In this document: in pieces, positions 33,341 through 43,024 of the stretch
How positions within the stretch are numbered: the stretch's first letter is position 1
Layout of the letters: the number at the start of each line of letters is the position of its first letter
From: Bacteroidaceae bacterium
GTDB taxonomy: Bacteria > Bacteroidota > Bacteroidia > Bacteroidales > Bacteroidaceae
Length of the DNA: 64,000 bases
Reading direction: 5' to 3'
Assembly (NCBI GenBank): GCA_017619585.1
Contig: JAFZSA010000042.1
Span: 100,909 to 164,908 of the forward strand
Program-made: the position numbers and the translations under genes
The notes under the pieces: generated by a model
Databases searched by the model: none
What the model was told of the DNA's origin: nothing
What the model saw: only the letters and a program-made list of their open reading frames with translations

Positions 33341-35140
33341 TTATTTATTCGCTCTCTTTCTCTCCAGGTGATCCAGGATGACCTTACGCATACGCATGCT
33401 CTTGGGAGTCACCTCAACGTATTCATCCTCCTTGATGTACTCCAGTGCCTCCTCCAGAGAGAAGATGGTGGCGGGGATGATACGAGCCTTCTCGTCGGTA
33501 CCACTGGCGCGGACGTTGGTCAGCTGCTTAGCCTTGCAAACGTTGATGACGATGTCGTTGTCATGCACATGCTCACCTACAACCTGACCGGCATAAACCT
33601 GATCCTGAGGCTCTATGAAGAACTTACCTCTGTCCTGCAGGTGGTCAATGGCATAGGCGTATGCATTGCCGCTCTCCAGGGCAATGAGTGAACCGTTCAC
33701 ACGACGTGTTATCTCGCCCTTGAAAGGCTGATACTCCTTGAAGCGGTGAGCTATGATAGCCTCACCCTGACTGGCAGTAAGCATATTGGTACGCAGACCT
33801 ATGATACCACGGCTGGGGATATTGAACTCTATGTTCACACGCTCGCCTTGGCTCTCCATGCTGGTCATCTCGCCCTTACGGCGTGTTACCATGTCTATCA
33901 TCTTGCTGGCAAACTCCTCGGGTACGTTGATGGTCATCTCCTCTATGGGCTCGCACTTCACGCCGTCTATCTCCTTGTAGATAACCTGTGGCTGACCAAC
34001 CTGCAGCTCATAGCCTTCACGGCGCATGGTCTCAATCAGCACACTCAGGTGCAGCACACCACGGCCGGATACAATCCAGCGGTCGGTGTAGCCCTCTGGG
34101 GTTTCTACACGCAATGCCAGGTTCTTCTCCAGCTCTTTGGTCAGACGGTCGCCAATATGACGACTGGTGCAGAACTTACCCTCCTTGCCGAAGAAGGGAG
34201 AGTCATTGATGGTGAAGAGCATACTCATGGTAGGCTCGTCTATGCTGATGGGAGGCAGTGCCTCAGGATTCTCGTAGTCGCAGATGGTATCGCCAATCTC
34301 AAAGTGCTCCAGACCTACTATGGCGCAGATGTCACCGCTGGAAACCTCTGATATCTTCTGGCGACCCATACCTGTGAAGGTGTGCAGCTCCTTGATTTTA
34401 GTCTTCTCCTTGCTGCCGTCGCGGTGTACAATGGTAATGTTCATACCCTCTTTCAGGGTACCGCGGTGTACACGTCCTACGGCAATACGTCCTGTATAGT
34501 TGCTGTAGTCAAGGCTGGTAATCAGCATCTGAGGTGTGCCCTCCAGTACCTCGGGGGCGGGGATGTACTTCAGGATGCTGTCCAGCAGATATGTGATGTT
34601 ATCTGTGGGCTTGCTCCAATCCTCGCTCATCCATCCGTTCTTGGCAGAGCCATAGATAACGGGGAAGTCCAGCTGATCCTCTGTAGCGTCCAGGTCGCAC
34701 ATCAGGTCAAAGACCATCTCGTACACCTCCTCGGGGCGGCAGTTGGGTTTGTCAACCTTGTTGATGACCACTACGGGCTTCAGGCCAATCTGCAGGGCCT
34801 TCTGCAGCACGAAGCGTGTCTGGGGCATGGGACCCTCGAAGGCATCCACCAGCAACAGACAGCCGTCTGCCATATTCAGGACACGCTCTACCTCGCCACC
34901 GAAGTCGCTATGGCCCGGGGTATCGATAATATTAATCTTTGTGTCCTTGTAGTTAATACTAACGTTTTTAGAAAGGATAGTGATTCCGCGCTCACGTTCC
35001 AACTCATTGTTATCCAACATCAATTCACCTGTCTGCTGGTTCTCGCGGAAGAGGTTACCAGCCAGCAACATCTTGTCCACCAACGTAGTTTTTCCGTGGT
35101 CTACGTGGGCAATGATGGCTATGTTCCTAATACTTTGCAT
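33341..35140 (-). CDS. typA: Ribosome-associated GTPase TypA/BipA
   Basis: 599 aa translational GTPase. G1 IAHVDHGKTTLVDKMLLAGN, G2/G3 RERGITILSKNVSI and DTPGHSDFGGEVERVL, G4 NKVDKPN, then EF-G-like domains III and V and the BipA-specific C-terminal domain (RGIIGLRTNMLTASQGEAII, GRFFIEPQDQ-like region, VGEHVHDNDI). Normal length. It assists 50S assembly and growth under stress. It has its own promoter of the shared-spacer type at 35163-35193. Confidence 0.95.
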   Translation of the reverse strand: MQSIRNIAIIAHVDHGKTTLVDKMLLAGNLFRENQQTGELMLDNNELERERGITILSKNVSINYKDTKINIIDTPGHSDFGGEVERVLNMADGCLLLVDAFEGPMPQTRFVLQKALQIGLKPVVVINKVDKPNCRPEEVYEMVFDLMCDLDATEDQLDFPVIYGSAKNGWMSEDWSKPTDNITYLLDSILKYIPAPEVLEGTPQMLITSLDYSNYTGRIAVGRVHRGTLKEGMNITIVHRDGSKEKTKIKELHTFTGMGRQKISEVSSGDICAIVGLEHFEIGDTICDYENPEALPPISIDEPTMSMLFTINDSPFFGKEGKFCTSRHIGDRLTKELEKNLALRVETPEGYTDRWIVSGRGVLHLSVLIETMRREGYELQVGQPQVIYKEIDGVKCEPIEEMTINVPEEFASKMIDMVTRRKGEMTSMESQGERVNIEFNIPSRGIIGLRTNMLTASQGEAIIAHRFKEYQPFKGEITRRVNGSLIALESGNAYAYAIDHLQDRGKFFIEPQDQVYAGQVVGEHVHDNDIVINVCKAKQLTNVRASGTDEKARIIPATIFSLEEALEYIKEDEYVEVTPKSMRMRKVILDHLERKRANK

Positions 35141-35162
35141 ACAATCTTTTATAAATCGCCTG

Positions 35163-35193
35163 CAAAAGTACGAATAAGTGAGCGGAATACAAA
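35163..35193 (-). promoter_or_regulatory. Promoter of typA, shared-spacer type
   Basis: Minus strand: TTTG (35193-35190), 19 bp spacer, TACTTTTG (35170-35163). Plus-strand spacer CGAATAAGTGAGCGGAATA differs from the pepP spacer at one base. Upstream similarity with the pepP region extends to about 35260. Confidence 0.8.
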
Positions 35194-35312
35194 AAAACTT
35201 GTTTATTTTATTCCCGAACGTGAGTAATTTCGAGGCTTTAGCCTCAAACTTATGAAAAATTCGGTTAAGTAAGGGCAGGAAAAAAAGTTTATTATGTTGA
35301 GGGCGAGTATTT

Positions 35313-35342
35313 TATCTAATAAGTGAGTGTAATACAAAGATA
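35313..35342. promoter_or_regulatory. Degenerate second copy of the typA-type promoter block
   Basis: Contains taataagtgagtgtaatacaaa, close to the typA spacer plus TTTG, but the -7 position reads ataaaat. A TATCTTTG box on the minus strand at 35342-35335 could be an extra start for typA. The rest of 35194-35369 shows no gene. Confidence 0.4.
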
Positions 35343-35369
35343 CTGGTTCTTTTTATTCAGATATCATTC

Positions 35370-38300
35370 CTAAAAAGCCATCTTTTTCCCATTAACGACA
35401 TATATGCCCTTTCGTGGATTATCTATTTTCCGACCAGTCAAGTCGTAGGAATATTCCTCTTGCTTCGGGGCATGGATGAAGGAAATTCTGTCGTTTTCAT
35501 CAAATGCTTCTATTTTCTGAATACGGAAGTGGTCCACTTTAAAACACCCGTGGTTGTTGTTCGTTGCCCTTGTTCCGCCTGCTCTGTGATTGCTGGTTCG
35601 GATGCCTATCTTCAGACTCTCGCCTTCAGCTACTGTAACTATTACCGACATGGGCTTCATCAGCATTTTCCCGTCTCCAGAGCCCACATAATTGGCAAAC
35701 GTATTCGTTTCTCCCGATGTCATCATGCTTGGTACATAGTCTACGTCTTCTTTCCCATAATATTGTACATTATTGTTGGCAAAGAGTCTGCATGTACCCA
35801 GTTTGTCTTTCATCGCCCCAAGCAGACAGCTCACCAGATAAGTGCCTGGTTCTATCTTGTCAGCGTTAATGGTTTGTGATAACTCGTAGATGTCAGGCAT
35901 GGGAGTGCTTGTGGCCCAATAACCGTTGATGCCATATAAATTCTTGGCATCCTGATTCACGCCCCATGAGTTGCCTTTCATCTTACCGGTCGTACTCCAT
36001 CCCTTTGGTACTCCTCTGCCTGTTGCACCCTGGACATTCAGAGCACCTGAAGCGTTGTATTCAAAGTCAGCATTCACCAGCAGCGTGCCAGTGAGGTCCT
36101 GGGTATTATAGTTCATAGGGATGCTTACCAGTGCACTCACGGTAGATCCTGGGTCCATGAAATATACACGAACAGAAACTTTCTTGTTCTTATCGCTGAC
36201 ATAGTGGACGGCAGCCCTGGTGTAGCCTTGTACAACTGTCTCGTCCCAATCTTGTGTCATGGCTGTAGTCTTTACGGACAGAATTGAGGGCGCACTCCCG
36301 TCAACTGATATTCCCACTCTAAGGTCATAGTTTGTGTTGATGGGGAAGGTGGGCAGACAGCGTACCTGAATCACGTTTAGTCCTTGGTTTACTGGTATTT
36401 GGTATTCAGCATACGGAGCTTTGTCATAGGAGTTGTAGGCCGTCATGTCCAGTGGCCAGACTGTAGCTGTACTACCCGCCAAGCCAAGACCTTTCAGACT
36501 AACCACTCTATTGGTGGCATTCTTGAAACTGCCACCAGGAATGATGGTAATCTCTGGCTGTATAATCGAGCTCCTTTTGGGGTTCACATCAGCTTCTGAT
36601 GCCACGGTAGGCATTAGATGCTGGCTCATGTTGTTGGGCTTGTAACTCATCATGCCATTCCACTTACCGTTGGCAATTCCTGTATTGAATTTCTCTGTCA
36701 TTGTCACTATCTCATCAAATGCGCGTTTAGATGCCGCTGAGTATTCAAGCGCCTTGTCTCTCTGACCGGCCCATGCATAGACAAAGCTTTGTCTTCCACG
36801 TAGAATCTTGATGTTCTGATCGGCACAGGTTCGCATGGGATATTCAAACATCTCATAAAATGCATCCCTCAGTGATGTTGGGATCTTGTTTCGCAATGCC
36901 ACCGTTCGGTCGTATATCTGTTGGTATTGTGCAATTCGTTCGTCAATCTGGGCATTTGAATGGTCGAAGTAACATAGGTGCACATGCTCTGGCTTAGCTG
37001 CGATCCCCAGCCGATAGTACTCTAGTTTTATGTTGCTCATCTCATCGGCATATTCCTCACCAAAGGTCCGTGCTGCCCAGTCTCGTGTATACAAATATGC
37101 ATTCTCGGGTGTCCAGCTGTTAATGTCCCATGCCAGGTCCATACAGAATTCCAGTTCCTCCTCGGCCGGTTTAATATCGCCTACGTTTATGATCCATTGG
37201 TTACGAGCCCCTTGGTCATAAGCCTTGCATAACTCATAGCAACAGAGAGAAGGTGATATGGTACTTAACCAAAGGTATCCGCTGGGTGTACCCCAATATG
37301 ACAAGTGATAATAGACCGCGTTTCCTCCTGAACGTGCCTGCTCCTCCGGGGTTGGTAACTGTCTGAAATATCCATGGTTGTCATCCACCCACATTAGTGT
37401 AACATCGTCCGGGACCTTCAGTCCGGCATTGTAGGCTGTCAGCACTTCCTTGTAAGGTATGAAGATCTGGGGGACAGTAGTCGGGTCGCCAATACTGTCT
37501 GCAATAAGTTGTCGCTGGTGTGCAATGATGTCGGTTAATGCCTCCACTTTCTCGGCAGTAGTGTTGTAACCGTTCATACCCGCATCGTGCACGGCACGCA
37601 TGCCCAGCGTATAGATACCATTTTTGTCTTTTGACTCGCTAATGCGCTGTCCCCAGTATCGCATTATCATCTCTTTATTGGAGTGCCATACCCAGTCCTC
37701 GTCTCTATGTCCGCCAAATCTCTCCCATTCATATTCGTTATTACATAACATTTGTTCACAGTGGCTGGATCCCATATATATATCATAGGCCATTACAAGG
37801 GGGATATTGCTTTTCTCATACCAAAATGCACGACTGCCGGGGTGCATGGCTGGCCATAGCGTATTGGCTCGCAGGCGCAGAAGCAACTCCATGATTCTAC
37901 TATATGTGTTAGGACCGAAATTGCCCAGCTCTGTGTCAAGGTTCTTTACTGCCCATGGACGTAGTCCCCAATCTTCATCATTAACAAATATTCCTCGAAA
38001 TTTGATTGATGGTGACTTGACAATTTTTTTACCTGGTGTAACATACAGGTAATTCTTTCGTGTTGGTGTTACATCGGCCCACCATATCCAAGGAGAGACA
38101 CCCATCATGCGTGACAGCTCAAATGCGGCATACGCTGTACTGCGTGGTTGTGAGCCAAATAGCACCAGTGCCTGATTAACGCCCTCCATAGGATTCTTTA
38201 CCACCTCTAGGCCATAGGCTTCCCATTGATCCTTTACTTCACTTACATCCAGTTTGCCGTTGGCAATCATCTCGTCAATGAACTTGCATTGTCCTATGGT

Positions 38301-38576
38301 TCCTACAATGATAGGATTCCTGCCAGCAAGTAATGTCCTGTTTTTTGACAGTTTCCTCATGGTAACTGCTTTAATATCGTCAACAAGGCACTTTATGGCT
38401 GTATCAACCACTTGCGCGTCATTCTCGTCGTACAGAATAAAGGCATTCCCGCCGCTTTCATTGCCAATAATACTGAAACATCCATCCTCGGGCGTTGTTA
38501 CAACCTTAATGTCATTGGCTTTGCCTGTCAATGCCATCATCATACATAATAATGCAAAAAAAGTACTTGTTTTCAT
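35370..38576 (-). CDS. GH115 family alpha-glucuronidase, secreted
   Basis: 1068 aa from ATG 38576; a TTG six bases upstream is less likely. Signal peptide MKTSTFFALLCMMMALTGKA. GH115 hallmarks: GGNAFILYDENDAQVVDTAI, FELSRMMGVSPWIWWADVTP, IKFRGIFVNDEDWGLRPWA, NTYSRIMELLLRLRANTLWP, AMHPGSRAFW, VTLMWVDDNHGYFRQLPTP, YHLSYWGTPSGYLWLSTISP. The family removes (methyl)glucuronic acid from xylan. A C-terminal beta domain (about 830-1020) is followed by a sorting tail (YSYDLTGRKI, RKGIYVVNGKKMAF). A -7 box TATATTTG lies at 38604-38597. Fits the GH43 genes as xylan use. Confidence 0.92.
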   Translation of the reverse strand: MKTSTFFALLCMMMALTGKANDIKVVTTPEDGCFSIIGNESGGNAFILYDENDAQVVDTAIKCLVDDIKAVTMRKLSKNRTLLAGRNPIIVGTIGQCKFIDEMIANGKLDVSEVKDQWEAYGLEVVKNPMEGVNQALVLFGSQPRSTAYAAFELSRMMGVSPWIWWADVTPTRKNYLYVTPGKKIVKSPSIKFRGIFVNDEDWGLRPWAVKNLDTELGNFGPNTYSRIMELLLRLRANTLWPAMHPGSRAFWYEKSNIPLVMAYDIYMGSSHCEQMLCNNEYEWERFGGHRDEDWVWHSNKEMIMRYWGQRISESKDKNGIYTLGMRAVHDAGMNGYNTTAEKVEALTDIIAHQRQLIADSIGDPTTVPQIFIPYKEVLTAYNAGLKVPDDVTLMWVDDNHGYFRQLPTPEEQARSGGNAVYYHLSYWGTPSGYLWLSTISPSLCCYELCKAYDQGARNQWIINVGDIKPAEEELEFCMDLAWDINSWTPENAYLYTRDWAARTFGEEYADEMSNIKLEYYRLGIAAKPEHVHLCYFDHSNAQIDERIAQYQQIYDRTVALRNKIPTSLRDAFYEMFEYPMRTCADQNIKILRGRQSFVYAWAGQRDKALEYSAASKRAFDEIVTMTEKFNTGIANGKWNGMMSYKPNNMSQHLMPTVASEADVNPKRSSIIQPEITIIPGGSFKNATNRVVSLKGLGLAGSTATVWPLDMTAYNSYDKAPYAEYQIPVNQGLNVIQVRCLPTFPINTNYDLRVGISVDGSAPSILSVKTTAMTQDWDETVVQGYTRAAVHYVSDKNKKVSVRVYFMDPGSTVSALVSIPMNYNTQDLTGTLLVNADFEYNASGALNVQGATGRGVPKGWSTTGKMKGNSWGVNQDAKNLYGINGYWATSTPMPDIYELSQTINADKIEPGTYLVSCLLGAMKDKLGTCRLFANNNVQYYGKEDVDYVPSMMTSGETNTFANYVGSGDGKMLMKPMSVIVTVAEGESLKIGIRTSNHRAGGTRATNNNHGCFKVDHFRIQKIEAFDENDRISFIHAPKQEEYSYDLTGRKIDNPRKGIYVVNGKKMAF

Positions 38577-38596
38577 TTCCAAAAGGTTTTATGGCG

Positions 38597-38604
38597 CAAA
38601 TATA
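38597..38604 (-). promoter_or_regulatory. -7 box of GH115 gene
   Basis: Minus strand TATATTTG about 20 bp before the ATG. It is preceded by an A+T-rich stretch without a clear -33 box. Confidence 0.5.
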
Positions 38605-38695
38605 TGAAGTTATATAATACTTCCAAAAATTTTGCAAATAATTATGTATCAATTTGCAAATCTTTGCATTCTGTCACCTGAAATTTGTCAGAAAA

Positions 38696-38734
38696 CAAAA
38701 AAGCCCGCTGCCCTTAGTGTCAGGACAGTAGGCT
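38696..38734 (-). terminator. Intrinsic terminator after TPR-like gene
   Basis: On the minus strand a stem agcctactgtcc / gggcagcgggct is followed by ttttttg. It separates the TPR-like gene from the GH115 gene. Confidence 0.65.
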
Positions 38735-38738
38735 AATA

Positions 38739-38769
38739 GGGGTTAGCGGTTAGGGGTTAGCGGTTAGCG
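38739..38769. repeat. GGTTAGC-type heptamer repeat
   Basis: ggttagcggttaggggttag and onward, four to five units of 6-8 bp. Confidence 0.75.
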
Positions 38770-38776
38770 AAATTCT

Positions 38777-39766
38777 TCACTCTTCATTCTTCACTTTTTT
38801 CATCTCTTTCTTGAAGGCATGATATTTCTCTAAGACTTTATTATACCCGGCCTCGTCGAGGAACCATAGGAGGGAGTTATCCTCGGGAATGTTCAGATGG
38901 CTGGTGTCTGAAGGATTTAACGAGAAGCTGACTTTGAACTCAGGTCTGTTCTCGTCATTGGCTTTGACAAGGCGCAACGGAGCATTTACGTCATCAAAAT
39001 CACATAGAATGACATCTTTATGATCTTCCTCGTTCCCCCCTTGTAGATCATTCATTAAGCTGGAAAAAGTCCATCCCACAATGGGTTTTTCCATATTCCA
39101 TTCACCCGTATCCAACATAAGGTACCTTTTTCCATCATAGACAACAAAGGGCACGCCATGTTTCATCTTGTTTGCCAAGTCGGCCATCGAGTATTCTAAC
39201 GCCAATTCATAGAGTACCGTTAGTTCCTTCAGATTTTGGATGCGCTGTTCTTGTGGTATCATTTCGGAATCCAGGAATGCCTGCTGGATCATGAGCGAGC
39301 CTCTGCGAATATCCAAGTACATCATAGTAAGATATCCCACAAGGATTTTCTTGTAGATGGTCCAACGGTCATATCTGCCCAATTCCTGGCTAAAGGCTTC
39401 AAGCCCTTTCTCAGTGTATTCAAAGGCTTTGTTGGTATCCCCTTTCATCATATTGAGCTCAGCCAATAACAGGTAGGTTTCTCCCTTCAGGGTATCCTGC
39501 AATACGGTCTGTTCTTCTGCAATCTTCAGCGCCCGATTGGCATAGACCATAGAGCGCTCAGGATCTCTCTTGTCACCCAGGTCGTTCCAGATAAGTGCCT
39601 GTCCGGCCCCTAATTGCATTTTACCATTGGTTGGGTTCTTGTCTGCCAATTTTACTTTCTGCTCTACTTGTTTTAGTATCTCTTCTACATCACTTTGGGC
39701 CATTGCCGAAGTGTGTGTCAACCAGCAACATAAGACGGTTGCCAACGTCATCATGGTCTTTTTCAT
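38777..39766 (-). CDS. Secreted protein with TPR-like helical repeats
   Basis: About 329 aa from ATG 39766 (MKKTMMTLATVLCCWLTHTS... signal peptide); ATG 39775 is an alternative. Residues about 40-180 are helical with TPR-like spacing (DPERSMVYANRALKIAEEQT, ETYLLLAELNMMKGDTNKAF, EYTEKGLEAFSQEL). The rest (VPFVVYDGKRYLMLDTGEW, EDHKDVILCDFDDVNAPLRL) is a beta-rich domain of unknown function. Probably periplasmic. No family name recognised with certainty. A terminator follows at 38734-38696. Confidence 0.75.
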   Translation of the reverse strand: MKKTMMTLATVLCCWLTHTSAMAQSDVEEILKQVEQKVKLADKNPTNGKMQLGAGQALIWNDLGDKRDPERSMVYANRALKIAEEQTVLQDTLKGETYLLLAELNMMKGDTNKAFEYTEKGLEAFSQELGRYDRWTIYKKILVGYLTMMYLDIRRGSLMIQQAFLDSEMIPQEQRIQNLKELTVLYELALEYSMADLANKMKHGVPFVVYDGKRYLMLDTGEWNMEKPIVGWTFSSLMNDLQGGNEEDHKDVILCDFDDVNAPLRLVKANDENRPEFKVSFSLNPSDTSHLNIPEDNSLLWFLDEAGYNKVLEKYHAFKKEMKKVKNEE

Positions 39767-39940
39767 AACTGCCATTTTGTTAATCAATTGGTATTTAGGA
39801 TTTGGAGCTCATTGTATGGTGAGGGTTATGGCTGTTTTTATGGGATTAGATGTTCTGAGTGCAAATATAAAAAGAATTTTGTTAACATGCATCATTCTTC
39901 CTCAAAAAACATGAAGAACGTTTTTTCATTAGGTTAGCAA

Positions 39941-39985
39941 AAAAGAAATAGCCCCCGGGCATTTGCTCAGAGGCTATTATCTTTT
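39941..39985 (-). terminator. Intrinsic terminator after alkaline phosphatase
   Basis: Stem aatagcc (39947-39953) / ggctatt (39972-39978) with T run on the minus strand beyond 39946. Confidence 0.65.
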
Positions 39986-40062
39986 TGTCGGAGTACTCAG
40001 ATTACCCAGAGTATCCCGATCTTTGAATTTTGCTTTTTGAATTTTGAATTCTTGAATCCTTC

Positions 40063-41475
40063 CTATTCGGTCTTGTAACCTGCAATCTTGGCCATGCCCG
40101 GGGCAATCTCTATGTTGTCTATTCTGCCCTGGAAGATTTCTGTGCCGGGGCCGATGGCATAGATGGGCACATAGCCGTTAGAGTGGCCGCCGCTTGCCCA
40201 ACTGATCATAGCCACCTCAGAGAGGATGTGCTTGGTGGTCTCGCAGAGGTCGCCAATGCGCTCTCCCACCTTCTTGCTGTCGTTGTCAGCCATAGCCTTC
40301 TCTATGTCCTTCCAGCGGTTCTGCAGACGCTCTTTCTGCTTGTCCTTCAACTCGATGCCTGCGCCAAAGCCCATCTCTTCTTTCAGTACCTTCTCTACAG
40401 CAGCCCATGTAAACTTCTTGGGAGCCTTCTTGTACTGCTCTGTCAGCATCCAATCCAGTTCGTTGATGCTCTTGCGCTGGTACTTCAGCAAGTCGGTATG
40501 CAGTTCATAAGGACCAACGCCCATTACCAAACCGCCTGTCTCGTGGTCGGCGCTGATAACAATGATGGTCTCATCGGGGTGCTGCTGGTAGAACTCATAA
40601 GCTACCTTGATGGCCTTGTCGAAGTCAATAATCTCGTTGATGCAGGTACCTATATCGTTGCTGTGGCAAGCCCAGTCAATCTCACCGCCCTCAACCTCGA
40701 AGAAGAAGCCGTCCTTGTTCTTTGCAGAGAGGAAGTTGATGCCGGCACGTACAATCTGCTCCAGTGTCAGGTCATCCTTTGTCTGGTCGATGGCATAGGG
40801 AATCTGTTCGCTATCCTGCTTCTCGTTGGCCTTGTCGCTCTGCACCAGGATGCACTTATCTGCCTGACGACCTTTCTTCTGGTACTCCTTGTAGCCTTTC
40901 ACGATGGTGTAGCCGGCAGCCTTGGCCTGCTCATGCAAGGCAGGCTCGCCCTCCTTGGTGTAAGGCTTGTGGAAGTCGGAACCGCCAAAGAAGTCGAAGT
41001 TGCTCTTGCACAGGTCCTTACCCAACTCCCAGTACATGTTACGGTTGGCCTGGTGACCGAAGAAAGAGGCAGGTGTGGCGTGTGTGATGGCTACTGAGGT
41101 AGCAACACCAACGGCCTTGCCTGAGTTCTTAGCCCACTGGGCAATGCTGTAGCAGGGAGTCTCCAAGTCCTTCAGTACGCCAATGGCACCGTTCTTGGTC
41201 TTCTTACCTGTTGCCAGGGCTGTACCGCCGGCAGCAGAGTCGGTTACGCCGTTGGTGGCAGAGTATGTATTGACCATACCTACTACGGGCAGGCTGGTCA
41301 TCAGCAGGGGTTCAATACCGATTCTACCCTTCAGGGCAGCCAGATAAGTCTCTGTTGCATTCACTTGGTTTACGCCCATACCGTCGCCAATGAAGTAGAA
41401 TACGTACTTCACCTCGGCCATTGCGGAGAGGCTGATGAGAACTGCCAGCAGGCAGCTAAGAAAACGTTGTTTCAT
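40063..41475 (-). CDS. Alkaline phosphatase (PhoA superfamily)
   Basis: 470 aa from ATG 41475; the frame is open upstream only to a TTG. Signal peptide MKQRFLSCLLAVLISLSAMA. Active-site pieces: FIGDGMGVNQVNATE (metal Asp), the phosphorylated Ser in VTDSAAGGTALATGKKTKNG, HATPASFFGHQANR, EGGEIDWACHSND, ISADHETGGLVMG (metal Asp-His) and SWASGGHSNGYVPIYAIGPG. Periplasmic phosphomonoesterase. Monocistronic with a terminator downstream. Confidence 0.92.
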   Translation of the reverse strand: MKQRFLSCLLAVLISLSAMAEVKYVFYFIGDGMGVNQVNATETYLAALKGRIGIEPLLMTSLPVVGMVNTYSATNGVTDSAAGGTALATGKKTKNGAIGVLKDLETPCYSIAQWAKNSGKAVGVATSVAITHATPASFFGHQANRNMYWELGKDLCKSNFDFFGGSDFHKPYTKEGEPALHEQAKAAGYTIVKGYKEYQKKGRQADKCILVQSDKANEKQDSEQIPYAIDQTKDDLTLEQIVRAGINFLSAKNKDGFFFEVEGGEIDWACHSNDIGTCINEIIDFDKAIKVAYEFYQQHPDETIIVISADHETGGLVMGVGPYELHTDLLKYQRKSINELDWMLTEQYKKAPKKFTWAAVEKVLKEEMGFGAGIELKDKQKERLQNRWKDIEKAMADNDSKKVGERIGDLCETTKHILSEVAMISWASGGHSNGYVPIYAIGPGTEIFQGRIDNIEIAPGMAKIAGYKTE

Positions 41476-41623
41476 AATAGTATTTTTAGGGGTTTTATAA
41501 TGAATTATTCTTGTTTGCAGGCGCAAATATAGTAATTTCTATGCTCACCGACAAGATTCCCAGTCAGTTCTTTCTGGAAATACCTGAAATTGGTTAGTGG
41601 TTAGCGTTTTTTAATCTCACGGA
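41476..41623. other. Intergenic, 5' of alkaline phosphatase
   Basis: No gene seen. Holds the upstream region of the phosphatase (gcgcaaatatag near 41521) and a ttggttagtggttagcg repeat unit at 41591-41607. Confidence 0.5.
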
Positions 41624-41929
41624 TTTTTAACAAAAACCGGCAAAACCCTTCGGGCCCTCCGTCGCAAATGGGGATTCCCCTTCGGGCCCTCCGTCGCAAA
41701 TGGGGATTCCCCTTCGGGCCTCCGTCGTAATCACAGATTACTCCCCTCATCAGGCACAGAAAGACATTCAGTCTTTCTTCCGAAGGGCCTTCTTCGCCCC
41801 TTTGTGGGGCCGCAGCCACATTCAGTGGCTACTCTAAAGACCCCAGTCGCCCTTTAGGGGGAATAAAGTTATCGTTGACGTTTGCGTTTACGTTTAAACA
41901 AAAGGGGTTTTGCCGGTTTTTGTTGAAAA
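41624..41929. repeat. Terminal-inverted-repeat element, copy 3
   Basis: Left end 41625-41648 (ttttaacaaaaaccggcaaa plus accc) and right end 41904-41929 are inverted copies with one mismatch. The interior carries two direct copies of cttcgggccctccgtcgcaa plus atggggattcc (about 41650-41715) and then ctaaagaccccagtcgccc. A 72-codon open frame on the minus strand here is repeat sequence, not a gene. Confidence 0.8.
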
Positions 41930-42018
41930 AACATGGGGGTATTATGTGTTTTTTCTTGATTAAAAGACCGTTTGTTAGAATAAAGTGGTATTTTTGCCTT
42001 CAAAATGCTGATATAGGT

Positions 42019-42933
42019 ATGGAAAGGAACCGTCAGATATACAAGGTTACCCTGGTAGGAGGGTTGGTGAACGTAGTGCTGCTGGTCTTCAAGTTCGTTG
42101 CCGGAATCCTCGGCCATAGTGCCGCTATGGTGGCAGATGCCGTGCATTCGTTCAGCGACTTCCTGACGGACATCATAGTCATTGTTTTTGTGCATATCAG
42201 CGGCAAGCCCAAGGATAAGTCGCACGACTACGGCCACGGCAAGTACGAGATGCTGGCTATGACCATCATAGGTGTGGCGCTGCTGGCTGTTGCCCTGGGT
42301 ATTGTGTATGGCGGCATTGTCAAGGTTGTGGCATGGGCAAACGGCGAGTCGTTGCAGGCACCCGGCACACTGGCCTTGTGGGCGGCGCTGCTCTCTATAG
42401 TGCTGAAGGAGGGAACGTTCCGCTATTCCATGCATGAGGCCCGTAAGCTGAACTCACAGGCCGTGGAGGCAAACGCCTGGCATCATAGGAGCGATGCTCT
42501 CTCTTCCATTGGAACAGCCATTGGTATTGGCGGAGCCATCTTGTTGGGTCAGCGCTGGACGGTCCTTGACCCCATAGCCTCCGTTGTGGTGGGTCTTTTT
42601 ATTGTCAAAGTGGCTTTCTTCCTGCTGCGCGATGGCATAGGCGACCTGATGGAGCAGTCGTTGCCCGATGAGGTGGAGCAGGAGATTCTGCACCTGGCAG
42701 CCTCTGTTGAGGGGGTGACCGAGCCGCACGACCTTCGCACCCGTCGCATCGGCAACCATTATGCCATAGAACTGCACATCCTGATGGATGGCAACATCTC
42801 CCTCCGTGAGGCGCACGACAAGGCTTCCGAGGTGGAGGACCTCCTCCGCAGCCATTATGGCGAAGAAACCCACATAGCGGTACATGTTGAACCCATCGCC
42901 CCCAAAGGGGGAGGGATGGGAGAGAAAAATTAA
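42019..42933 (+). CDS. Cation diffusion facilitator transporter
   Basis: 304 aa from ATG 42019. An in-frame start at 41875 would lie inside the repeat element and before the -7-like box TATTTTTG (41989-41996). Six membrane segments. Metal site motifs HSFSDFLTD and HDYGHGKYEM (first), NAWHHRSDALSS (second). A cytoplasmic C-terminal domain (GVTEPHDLRTRRIGNHYAIE, LHILMDGNISLREAHDKASE, VHVEPI) follows. Exports Zn, Fe or similar divalent cations by proton exchange. The last about ten residues (PKGGGMGEKN) are encoded by a C/G-rich repeat. Confidence 0.9.
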   Translation: MERNRQIYKVTLVGGLVNVVLLVFKFVAGILGHSAAMVADAVHSFSDFLTDIIVIVFVHISGKPKDKSHDYGHGKYEMLAMTIIGVALLAVALGIVYGGIVKVVAWANGESLQAPGTLALWAALLSIVLKEGTFRYSMHEARKLNSQAVEANAWHHRSDALSSIGTAIGIGGAILLGQRWTVLDPIASVVVGLFIVKVAFFLLRDGIGDLMEQSLPDEVEQEILHLAASVEGVTEPHDLRTRRIGNHYAIELHILMDGNISLREAHDKASEVEDLLRSHYGEETHIAVHVEPIAPKGGGMGEKN

Positions 42934-43000
42934 AAGATAATCCCCAGTGGGGGATTTAAGAATTGAAAATTGAGGCGGCAACGCCGCAATTGAAAATTGA
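42898..43000. repeat. Repeat cluster at 3' end of CDF gene
   Basis: C/G palindrome cgcccccaaagggggaggg, then gaattgaaaattga on both sides of a small palindrome ggcggcaacgccgc (42973-42986). Confidence 0.7.
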
Positions 43001-43024
43001 AATAATGTCACGCGGAGAGTGTTT

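Noticed and set aside
35370..38576. GH115 plus neighbours as a polysaccharide utilisation locus
   Set aside because: No SusC/SusD pair or hybrid sensor is adjacent, so the glycan genes here are scattered.
41601..41819. 72-codon minus-strand frame
   Set aside because: Lies wholly in a repeat element; residues follow the repeat periodicity.
41875..42018. Longer N-terminus for the CDF transporter
   Set aside because: It would start inside the element and precede the -7 box; ATG 42019 matches family length.
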